Assembly (NCBI RefSeq): GCF_014195535.1 | Contig: NZ_JACIBY010000001.1 | Location: 809,748 to 873,747 of the forward strand | Direction of reading: 5' to 3' | Origin: Runella defluvii | GTDB taxonomy: Bacteria > Bacteroidota > Bacteroidia > Cytophagales > Spirosomataceae | DNA: 64,000 bases | Program-made: the position numbers and the translations under genes | Notes under the pieces: model-generated | What the model saw: the letters and a program-made list of their open reading frames with translations, nothing else | Databases searched by the model: none | Told to the model about the DNA's origin: nothing | Shown here: one piece after another, positions 22,445 to 29,316 of the stretch | Layout: every line of letters begins with the position of its first letter | Position numbering within the stretch: the stretch's first letter is position 1

Positions 22445-23787
22445 TAGTTCGCAATTTTAAAGACTCCCTGTTTTTCCTGCGTAAAGAATGGGTGTTCTGC
22501 CATTCGGTGGGCTACCTCCTCATTGGTTACTTTGATGTATTTCATAAACGAGGTTTCGGTACGGTGTCCAGTGAGTCGCATTATGTCAATGGTTGGCACT
22601 CCTTCTTTATAGGCATTGGTCGCAAAAGAACGGCGGGCGGTGTGGGTTGTGACCAATTCCCATTTTTGGCGTGTCTTGGTTACTTTCAAACCTCCCTTGG
22701 TTTGGGTAATGGTTACTTTTTCGTTGAGCCCTGCCAGTTCGGCAATTTCTTTCAAATACTGGTTCATTCGCTGATTGGTCAGAACGCGAGGCGGTATGCC
22801 GTCGTATTTTGCGAGTATTGCCCGTACCTCTGGTTTAAGAGGAACATAAACGGGGTGGTCTGTCTTTTGTGTCGTTACCCGTACAAATTTGCCATCATTG
22901 ATGAAGTTTTCGGGCTGTAACTGATTGAGGTCAGAAAACCGTAAACCCGTGTGACAACCAATTATGAACACGTCTCGAACGCGATCGAGTCCAGCCCGTG
23001 CCGAAAGGTCGAGGTTGTAAATACGTTGGATTTCGTCGAGGGTGAGGTAAATGTTTTCTGATTCCTCCACGGGTTTTACAAAGTCCTCATCCTGAAAGGC
23101 AGTATTGGTGTGCATCTTGTCTTTCATCGCCTGACGCATGAATACCTTTACATACTTGACAATCCCCCCTTTGGTGTTGGTGGCCTTTCCTTCGTCGTTG
23201 AGGTACTTGATAAGTTTCTGATAAAAATGAAGGTCTATTTTATCAAAATCCACTTGGTAGCGGGTCTTTTTCTGAAATGCCCGTAAATGGTTGAGGGTCT
23301 TTTTATAGTTTTTGATTGAACTTTCAGAGTAGCGTTTGCCCGTACGTGGAATGGTTCTTTCTCCGTTGGCGCACTCCTCAATGAATTTTTCAACCCACGA
23401 AAAGAGGGTGAGTTTTTCAGGAGTAGAGGCAACTTTACGGGGTTTGTTGAGATTAAATTCTTTGTCGAGTTCAGCCCTGAAAAATTCGGGGGTCGGTTCA
23501 ATCTTTTCGGCCTTGACACGGGAGTTGATACCCCCCACTGCGTCGGCAATGCGGTTGAGGTGGTTTCTGATTTCGTCGAGTTGTTCTTTGGTGGTTCGGT
23601 CAAACTTTTTGGTCTGAACCGTGGGGCGGTCGGTGGTGGAGTCCCACAAAGAAGGCTGAATGGATACCCCCGTTGAGTACTTCAAACGAGGGACGCACGT
23701 GCGGCAAATAAGGTAAACCAAGGTCGGTTTTTCTGAATTAGGCTCTTTTAGCACAAAACGCGCCTGATTTGTGATTACTTTTCCCAT
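22444..23787 (-). CDS. Tyrosine recombinase (integrase) of the element
   Basis: The 447-residue protein has an N-terminal arm-binding region (FVLKEPNSEKPTLVYL... type), a SAM-like core-binding domain (about 110-215) and a C-terminal catalytic domain with the first Arg in GCHTGLRFSDLNQL, H-x-x-R in HTARRSF and the His plus nucleophile Tyr in TGHRTETSFMKYI. It would join attP to the 3' end of tRNA-Arg. It sits at the right end, far from the intact tRNA, and is read inward. Paired AGGGGACG sites lie about 50 nt upstream of its start. Confidence 0.93.
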   Translation of the reverse strand: MGKVITNQARFVLKEPNSEKPTLVYLICRTCVPRLKYSTGVSIQPSLWDSTTDRPTVQTKKFDRTTKEQLDEIRNHLNRIADAVGGINSRVKAEKIEPTPEFFRAELDKEFNLNKPRKVASTPEKLTLFSWVEKFIEECANGERTIPRTGKRYSESSIKNYKKTLNHLRAFQKKTRYQVDFDKIDLHFYQKLIKYLNDEGKATNTKGGIVKYVKVFMRQAMKDKMHTNTAFQDEDFVKPVEESENIYLTLDEIQRIYNLDLSARAGLDRVRDVFIIGCHTGLRFSDLNQLQPENFINDGKFVRVTTQKTDHPVYVPLKPEVRAILAKYDGIPPRVLTNQRMNQYLKEIAELAGLNEKVTITQTKGGLKVTKTRQKWELVTTHTARRSFATNAYKEGVPTIDIMRLTGHRTETSFMKYIKVTNEEVAHRMAEHPFFTQEKQGVFKIAN

Positions 23788-23835
23788 GAATTTCTGCGTT
23801 TATCGAACGGAAACAAAGATAATGGAAAAAATACG

Positions 23836-23855
23836 AGGGGACGCGAGAGGGGACG
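23836..23855 (+). repeat. Right-end copy of paired AGGGGACG motif
   Basis: AGGGGACGCGAGAGGGGACG differs at one base from the left-end 20-mer at 17585-17604. It lies 49-68 nt upstream of the integrase start and 108 nt inside attR. Confidence 0.6.
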
Positions 23856-23963
23856 TTTTTTTCTTATTTACCCTTATTTGTTCTAATAAAGATAGATAAG
23901 GTATTTTGTTAAGTAGCTGATAATTAGTGTTTTTTGTTTTTGCGTGATAAAGTGAAATACAGA

Positions 23964-23987
23964 GGTTCGAGTCCCTTCGGGCGCACA
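23964..23987 (+). repeat. attR core: duplicated 3' end of tRNA-Arg
   Basis: It is an exact copy of 17507-17530. No tRNA sequence precedes it, so it is only a fragment left by integration. Confidence 0.88.
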
Positions 23988-23990
23988 TAA

Positions 23991-24023
23991 AAAATCCCGC
24001 TGACCAGTCAACGGGATTTTTTT
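23991..24023. terminator. Bidirectional hairpin terminator beyond attR
   Basis: A stem AAAATCCCG/CGGGATTTT with an inner TGAC/GTCA pairing and T-run on the right (A-run on the left) can act in both directions. It serves the leftward acyltransferase gene and is probably the original terminator of tRNA-Arg before the element entered. Confidence 0.75.
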
Positions 24024-24049
24024 GTTATTGAGACGTTCCAATAAAAATC

Positions 24050-24682
24050 TTACACTTTCTTCGCAGGGTTTCCAAAAACTCGGCCTCCCGCTGGGACGCT
24101 TTCTACCACTACGGAGCCTGCCCCTACGCTGGCACCTTGGCCGATGGTCACTCCCGCGATGATGGTTACACCTGAGCCAATGAAGGCGTCGTTTTCAATA
24201 GTTACGTTGCTTCCAACGACGCTTCCAGCGCCAATATTGACAAAGTCGCCTACTTCGGCACCGTGCTCTACGATGGCTCCCGTTTGGAGGATGCTGTGAC
24301 TACCCACTTTGGCAGTAGCGTTGACGACGCTTCGTGGAGCGAACAAATTTCCGTGGCCAATTTCGGACAGCGCCGAAATAACTGCTGTATCGTGAATGGC
24401 ATTGACGGGCATCACGTGGCGGCGTTCGTTGAGCATTTCGACGAGGTCGCGACGGATAGTCCGTTCTTCGATGGCTACAAACGCTTCACATTTTTTGCCA
24501 ATAAGTTTTAAAAAACCGTCGTCGTCGGTGTTGCCTAAAACGGAGTATTCACCAATTTCGCTGCCGTGGAGTGAGGCGTCGTCATCGAGCAAGCCATACA
24601 CAACAACATTGTTACGTTGAAAAATATCTAAGGCAACAAGTCCTAAGCCTTTTGCCCCAAAAATAAGAACTGGATTTTCCAT
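24050..24682 (-). CDS. NeuD/PglD-like sugar O-acyltransferase
   Basis: The 210-residue protein has an N-terminal Rossmann-like half (LIFGAKGLGLVALDIF, about 6-21) that positions the sugar, and a C-terminal left-handed beta-helix of hexapeptide repeats (from about 95: IGHGNLFAPRSVV, VGDFVNIGAGSVV, IGQGASVGAGSVV) that binds acetyl-CoA. The end GNPAKKV is typical. It probably acetylates a nucleotide sugar for surface glycans. The LysM gene lies 39 nt upstream on the same strand. Its 3' end is 63 nt from attR. Confidence 0.87.
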   Translation of the reverse strand: MENPVLIFGAKGLGLVALDIFQRNNVVVYGLLDDDASLHGSEIGEYSVLGNTDDDGFLKLIGKKCEAFVAIEERTIRRDLVEMLNERRHVMPVNAIHDTAVISALSEIGHGNLFAPRSVVNATAKVGSHSILQTGAIVEHGAEVGDFVNIGAGSVVGSNVTIENDAFIGSGVTIIAGVTIGQGASVGAGSVVVESVPAGGRVFGNPAKKV

Positions 24683-24721
24683 AAATGATTTTCAGATGAT
24701 TTCTGGATGCGGCCGCCTTCG

Positions 24722-25435
24722 CTATTTCTTTTCAGGAAATGGAATAATGAGCTTTTCGCCGCGTGCAGTGATGTTTTGGGTCTTTTTGTTGGCGGCCATG
24801 AGTTGCTCTACTGTCACCCCATATTTGGCAGCTACCACCCGTAAAATGTCGCCTGGGCCTACGGTATGAATCGCCTGTACCCGAATTTTAATCTTGGTTA
24901 CGCCCGATTTGACGTCTTTGCTTTCGTCCTGAATAGTTGGGTTGTTACCTTTGAGTGTAGTACCACGCACATTGTAGCGATTGGCAATACCATAAAATGT
25001 TTCTCCTGCCTGAACAACGTGCGTGATTTCAATGCCACCAGGGTCAACCGCCACGGGTTTGGGTTTTTCAACTGGTTTTTCTTCCGCTTTTTTAGGCGTT
25101 TCTTCCTCTTCTGGGCGTGGCGTAGCAGTCGCTAATTCTTCGTCCGAAGCGGGCGCAGGTGTCGATTTATCGTCGATAGCGACATCGGCATTTTCGGTTT
25201 GCTCAGTGGACGCAACAGCTGCAGGGTCTGTATTTTCAGGTACAGGCTGAAGCTCACGGGCGTTGGGGTCAACGGGTGTGTTTAAGAGCTGATCCACGTC
25301 GGCGGCATCGTCGGCGATATACTCATAGCCAACATAAAGTAGCCCAGCAATCATCGCAACCAAAACAAGTAAAGAGATGTAGGGTAGTTTAGAAGCCTCG
25401 TCAGGACGGCGGTTTCTATTTTCGTTTTCAGACAT
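24722..25435 (-). CDS. LysM-domain membrane-anchored protein
   Basis: The 237-residue protein has a short cytoplasmic N-terminus, one transmembrane helix (about 20-40), a long Pro/Glu/Ala-rich linker (about 55-128) and two LysM domains (about 134-180, THVVQAGETFYGIANRYNV; and 190-235, HTVGPGDILRVVAAKYGV). LysM binds peptidoglycan glycan chains, so the protein bridges inner membrane and cell wall. No enzyme domain is attached. The acyltransferase downstream may share its message. Confidence 0.87.
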   Translation of the reverse strand: MSENENRNRRPDEASKLPYISLLVLVAMIAGLLYVGYEYIADDAADVDQLLNTPVDPNARELQPVPENTDPAAVASTEQTENADVAIDDKSTPAPASDEELATATPRPEEEETPKKAEEKPVEKPKPVAVDPGGIEITHVVQAGETFYGIANRYNVRGTTLKGNNPTIQDESKDVKSGVTKIKIRVQAIHTVGPGDILRVVAAKYGVTVEQLMAANKKTQNITARGEKLIIPFPEKK

Positions 25436-25539
25436 GTGTATTAAAAAAAAGTTGAGAACATTTGAGGATACTTCCGATTTGTACTATTCTCAGAAATAAC
25501 GCCGCAACAAGCTACGGGACTGCAAAACAAAGGCAAATT

Positions 25540-26028
25540 TTATGCCACAGTTTTTTGGGCTTCGAGGCTCATTTCGGCTACTTTTTGCTTCAAAGACTCT
25601 TTGTAGTCGGCGAGTTGATTGGCTACGTTTTCGTCGAAAGTACCTACAATTTGTACGGCCAACAACCCCGCATTTTTAGCGCCGTTGAGCGCAACCGTTG
25701 CTACTGGAACACCACTTGGCATTTGTAAGATAGACAGCACCGAATCCCAGCCGTCGATAGAATTACTACTTTTTACTGGAACTCCAATCACGGGAAGGGT
25801 AGTGAGTGAAGCAATCATGCCAGGTAAATGAGCGGCTCCGCCTGCTCCCGCAACGATGGCTTTTAGTCCCCGTGCACGGGCAGTTTTTCCGTACTCAACC
25901 ATTTTTTCGGGGGTGCGGTGCGCCGACACTATGTCTATTTCGTAAGCGATACCAAATTCTTTTAAAACATCAACCGCTTCTTGCATGACCTTGAGGTCTG
26001 AGAGGCTGCCCATTATGATTCCTACCAT
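25540..26028 (-). CDS. purE: N5-carboxyaminoimidazole ribonucleotide mutase
   Basis: PurE moves the carboxyl group of N5-CAIR to make CAIR in purine synthesis. The 162-residue product from the ATG at 26028 begins [15 protein letters not shown], the family's phosphate loop with the conserved Ser-Asp, and contains SAHRTPEKM and [12 protein letters not shown] longer frame from 26127 adds 33 residues unlike PurE. The divergent sterol-desaturase-like gene starts 117 nt away. Confidence 0.95.
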   Translation of the reverse strand: MVGIIMGSLSDLKVMQEAVDVLKEFGIAYEIDIVSAHRTPEKMVEYGKTARARGLKAIVAGAGGAAHLPGMIASLTTLPVIGVPVKSSNSIDGWDSVLSILQMPSGVPVATVALNGAKNAGLLAVQIVGTFDENVANQLADYKESLKQKVAEMSLEAQKTVA

Positions 26029-26145
26029 GCTGTGTTTGTGTGTATTAGTTGCTATAATACGAGCTTTTGACGGCTTTGTCAACTCTATCGCATTAATTCT
26101 CGTTTGATTTTGCGTAAATTGCGGCACAAAAATAGTATTTTTCTA

Positions 26146-27054
26146 ATGAGTAACGAATTAGAACAAACCATTATTCAGCTCACAACGCCTTTGTATGCGC
26201 TTTTGATTGGGCTGGAGGCTTTATTGAGCCACCGTCAGCACCGTGATTTTTACACCTGGCGTGACACCCTTACCAACTTCGTTTTGATGCTCCTCAACGG
26301 AGGCATTGATTTGGCCTTTCGGGCAGTCTATGTTGTTGTTTTGGTATGGTTTTATCAATACCATGTGACGGTCATAGATAACGTTTATTTGTATTGGTTT
26401 TTGTTGTTTTTGGCCGAAGATTTTGTGTTTTACATTTTACACGTCGTCGATCACTATTGCCGATTGTTTTGGGCAGTACACGTCACGCATCATTCGTCCG
26501 AGCATTTCAACTTAACGACAGGCTTCCGTTCGTCGGTATTTCAGCCCTTGTATCGTTTTGTTTATTTTATTCCATTGGTACTTTTTGGCTTTAAGCCTGC
26601 GGATATTGTCCTGATGTATTCGATTACCCAGACCTACGGAATTTTGGTACATACCAATTACTTAGGAAAATTGGGCTGGCTTGGGTATGTATTTGTGACG
26701 CCTTCCCACCACCGCGTTCATCACGCTTCCAATGTAGCCTATTTGGACAAAAACATGGGAATGTGCCTGATTATTTGGGATCGATTGTTTGGTACTTTCC
26801 AAGAAGAGCTTGACCAAGAGCCTGTGCGATATGGACTTACTAAGTCGTTGGAAGATACAAGTTTAGGTAATACCATTTTTCACGAATGGAAAGCCATTGC
26901 CAAGGATTTGGGGCGGAATGTGGGGATTACAACAAAATTAAAATACCTTCTCAATCCCCCTGGCTGGTCGCACGATGGGAGCACCCTAACGAGCAATCAG
27001 TTGAGGGAGTTGGAGGAAAAACAAAAATCTAGCTCTTCAGTGACGACTCTCTAA
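26146..27054 (+). CDS. Sterol desaturase/fatty-acid hydroxylase family membrane enzyme
   Basis: The 302-residue protein has at least four hydrophobic helices and the His clusters that hold a di-iron centre: HVVDH, HVTHHSSEH and the late PSHHRVHHASN. Such enzymes hydroxylate or desaturate lipids; the helix order and HHRVHH resemble alkylglycerol monooxygenase relatives. The substrate is not known. The ATG at 26146 is chosen over 26104. Its 3' end overlaps the convergent LacI-type gene by 26 nt. Confidence 0.88.
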   Translation: MSNELEQTIIQLTTPLYALLIGLEALLSHRQHRDFYTWRDTLTNFVLMLLNGGIDLAFRAVYVVVLVWFYQYHVTVIDNVYLYWFLLFLAEDFVFYILHVVDHYCRLFWAVHVTHHSSEHFNLTTGFRSSVFQPLYRFVYFIPLVLFGFKPADIVLMYSITQTYGILVHTNYLGKLGWLGYVFVTPSHHRVHHASNVAYLDKNMGMCLIIWDRLFGTFQEELDQEPVRYGLTKSLEDTSLGNTIFHEWKAIAKDLGRNVGITTKLKYLLNPPGWSHDGSTLTSNQLRELEEKQKSSSSVTTL

Positions 27055-28054
27055 TTACCAAGGCGGCAGGAAGCATCAGGCTTTCTGCCGAACTTTTTTG
27101 TACGGCTTCGTTCAAAAAAATACGGGCAGCTTCGGCCCCAATTTGTTTGCCAGGACGGCGCACCGTAGTAAGGGAAGGAAAGATATAGGCCGAAATGGGG
27201 GAGTCATCAAAACCAACGACGGCCACTTGATTCGGAATGTGCAAACCGCGCTCTTTGATGACGTGCATCGCCCCAATCGCTACTTGGTCGTTGACCCCAA
27301 AAATGCCGTCGGGAGGTTGTGGTAAATCCAGCAGCCGTTGGGTCGGAATGATGGCACTTTCGATTTTAAAATTGGTACTCGCAATCAATTCCTCTACAAC
27401 GGGCAGATTGTATTTTTTCAAGCATTCGGTATAACCCAGAAAACGCTGTTCGGTAATGGCCAAACCCTGTGGGCCTTTGAGGTGCGCAATGCGTTGGCAT
27501 CCCATTTTGATGAGGTGTTCGGTGGCGGCAAAAGCCCCTAAATAATCGTCGATGGTGACGCGGCCTGCTTCAAACCCTTCGTATTCGCGGTCAATAAAAA
27601 TCAAGGGTACTTTGCGCTGAATAATGCTTTCGAGGTGTTCGTAATGGCCCGAATCGTAGGTCTCTTGCGAAATCGACAGGAAAATTCCTTCTACGCGGTT
27701 GGCCAATAGTTTTTCTACGTATTCTTTTTCCAACGCATAACTTTCATTGGTAACACAAATATTCATCAAATACCCTTGTGGCTGAAGCACACTCTGAAGC
27801 CCTTCGATGATGGTCGTTTCGTGTTGGTGATTGAGCGAAGGCACGATGACGCCCAACGTGCCTGTTCGTTTATTGAGCAAGCTCAACGACACCGAATTGC
27901 GCTGATAACCCACTTTTTGGGCATATTCTTGCAAGTTTCGGCGGGTATCTTCATTGATCAACGGATGATTGTTCAATGCCCTCGAAACAGTAGATGGAGA
28001 GCACTTAAACTTCCGTGCAATGTCTTTGATGGTAACGGGGCGGTCGGTGGCCAT
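27029..28054 (-). CDS. LacI-family transcriptional regulator
   Basis: The 341-residue protein has the N-terminal LacI helix-turn-helix and hinge (TIKDIARKFKCSPSTVSRAL, about residues 7-26) and a periplasmic-binding-protein-like effector domain (about 60-338). It would bind an operator as a dimer and respond to a sugar or nucleoside. No sugar genes adjoin it, so its target lies elsewhere. It is transcribed divergently from the epimerase gene, 102 nt apart. Confidence 0.92.
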   Translation of the reverse strand: MATDRPVTIKDIARKFKCSPSTVSRALNNHPLINEDTRRNLQEYAQKVGYQRNSVSLSLLNKRTGTLGVIVPSLNHQHETTIIEGLQSVLQPQGYLMNICVTNESYALEKEYVEKLLANRVEGIFLSISQETYDSGHYEHLESIIQRKVPLIFIDREYEGFEAGRVTIDDYLGAFAATEHLIKMGCQRIAHLKGPQGLAITEQRFLGYTECLKKYNLPVVEELIASTNFKIESAIIPTQRLLDLPQPPDGIFGVNDQVAIGAMHVIKERGLHIPNQVAVVGFDDSPISAYIFPSLTTVRRPGKQIGAEAARIFLNEAVQKSSAESLMLPAALVIRESSLKS

Positions 28055-28156
28055 GCGAGTGGGGGTGAATTTGCTCGCTCGAAAGTACAGAATAGTGCTG
28101 AAATGAGCGTTATATTTGGAAGAAATGTACCTTTACATCTTCATCATCAACTCACT

Positions 28157-28564
28157 ATGCTAACGAACGTAGAACACCTCGGTATTGCCGTAAAAAGCCT
28201 AGCGGCTTCGGACGAATTGTTTACCAAATTATTCAATGTTGCTCCTTATAAACACGAAGAAGTGGCTTCGGAAGGCGTGACTACTTCCTTTTTTAAAATC
28301 AACCAGACCAAAATCGAATTACTCGAAGCGACGAATCCCGACAGTCCGATTGCGAAATTTGTTGAGAAAAAAGGAGAGGGGATTCACCACATTGCGTTTG
28401 AAGTGGACGATATTTTGTCTGAAATGGAACGGCTTAAAAATGAGGGGTTTGTGCTACTGAACGAAACGCCCAAAAACGGTGCAGACAACAAACTGGTGTG
28501 TTTTCTTCACCCCAAAGGCACCAATGGCGTGTTGATTGAGCTTTGTCAAGAGAAAAAAGACTGA
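28157..28564 (+). CDS. mce: Methylmalonyl-CoA epimerase
   Basis: The enzyme interconverts (2R)- and (2S)-methylmalonyl-CoA in propionate metabolism. The 135-residue VOC protein has the metal-binding positions in VEHLGIAVKSL (His), KIELLEA, GIHHIAFEVDD (His) and GVLIELCQ (Glu), all in family order. The ATG at 28157 matches family length; the open frame upstream is non-coding. Lysoplasmalogenase follows 6 nt later, probably in the same operon. Confidence 0.92.
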   Translation: MLTNVEHLGIAVKSLAASDELFTKLFNVAPYKHEEVASEGVTTSFFKINQTKIELLEATNPDSPIAKFVEKKGEGIHHIAFEVDDILSEMERLKNEGFVLLNETPKNGADNKLVCFLHPKGTNGVLIELCQEKKD

Positions 28565-28570
28565 TTGAAG

Positions 28571-29230
28571 ATGAACATAAAACTATTTATCTACATGGCC
28601 ATCGTAGTCGCAGAAATCATCTGCGGCTATGTGGGTTTTCGGGAAGGCGTATATGTATTGAAGCCACTCATTATGTTATCGCTCATTTATTGGCACCTCG
28701 ACTACCTAAAAACGCATCCGTTGCTGTGGATTGGGATGTGGTTTGGTCTTGGCGGTGATGTGTTTTTGATGTTTAGCGGAACTCAGATGTTCATGGCAGG
28801 GCTTGGGTCTTTTTTGGTGATGCAATTGTTTTACATAACAGCATTTACAAAGCAAAAAACGGCCAAAGGAAAGCAGGAACTAGCAGGAAAAACTTGGCAA
28901 CTTGTCGCTCCCTTTGCGCTGTACGGGCTGAGTTTTTTGGCGATTTTATACCCTTCGATGATGAATAATGCCGCGACCAAGGGGCTTTGGATTCCTGTAG
29001 TGGCTTATTCGGTGTGTTTGTGCAGTATGGGAGTGGCGGCGGCCTTGCGCAAATATTCGGTTCGTCAAGCGAGCTATGTATGGGTTTTGGCGGGTGCCGT
29101 GCTGTTTATTTTGTCCGATTCTACCATTGCCCTCAATAAATTTATGCAACCTTTTGATGCTTCATCGCTCTTGGTAATGACGACCTACGCCGCAGCTCAG
29201 TGGCTGATTATTTGGGGAGTGAAGAAGTAA
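28571..29230 (+). CDS. YhhN-family lysoplasmalogenase-like membrane protein
   Basis: The 219-residue protein has about eight short transmembrane helices. The segments KPLIMLSLIYW, GLGGDVFLMF and SDSTIALNKF carry the acidic residues conserved in YhhN/TMEM86. Family members hydrolyse the vinyl-ether bond of lysoplasmalogens. The ATG at 28571 is chosen; a TTG two codons earlier is unlikely. It follows mce closely. Confidence 0.85.
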   Translation: MNIKLFIYMAIVVAEIICGYVGFREGVYVLKPLIMLSLIYWHLDYLKTHPLLWIGMWFGLGGDVFLMFSGTQMFMAGLGSFLVMQLFYITAFTKQKTAKGKQELAGKTWQLVAPFALYGLSFLAILYPSMMNNAATKGLWIPVVAYSVCLCSMGVAAALRKYSVRQASYVWVLAGAVLFILSDSTIALNKFMQPFDASSLLVMTTYAAAQWLIIWGVKK

Positions 29231-29254
29231 GGGGCAAATTGTGGGGAGGGGTGC

Positions 29255-29302
29255 TCACAACCCGACGAGTGAATAGTCAGTACGAGCGAGGACGCTCGCG
29301 CT
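29255..29302. repeat. Short copy of the GAGCG-rich palindromic repeat
   Basis: The stretch includes TACGAGCGAGGACGCTCGCG, a self-complementary GCGAG/CTCGC end related to the terminal arms of the repeats at 33.4, 34.4 and 35.3 kb. It fills the gap between the convergent lysoplasmalogenase and BamA-like genes. Confidence 0.55.
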
Positions 29303-29316
29303 ATCTCAACAAAAGG

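Larger units (their letters stand above)
17507..23987. mobile_element. Integrative element of about 6.5 kb in tRNA-Arg(CCG)
   Basis: A 24-bp direct repeat of the tRNA 3' end bounds a block in which all genes run leftward: tyrosine integrase at the right end, then a nucleotidyltransferase-like gene and small partner, two unknown genes, a small HTH protein, two short genes and a gene II/X-like replication protein at the left end. Paired AGGGGACG motifs lie just inside both ends. No coat, Zot, portal or relaxase/T4SS genes are present. It is therefore a replicative, self-excising satellite or plasmid-like element rather than a complete phage or conjugative element. Whether it moves on its own is unknown. 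Confidence 0.85.

Noticed and set aside
17531-23963. Complete filamentous (inovirus) prophage
   Set aside because: A gene II/X-like protein is present but no Zot-type ATPase, major coat or adsorption genes can be seen.
23950-23990. Second tRNA-Arg gene
   Set aside because: Only the T-arm and acceptor end are present; no D-arm or anticodon precedes it, so it is attR.
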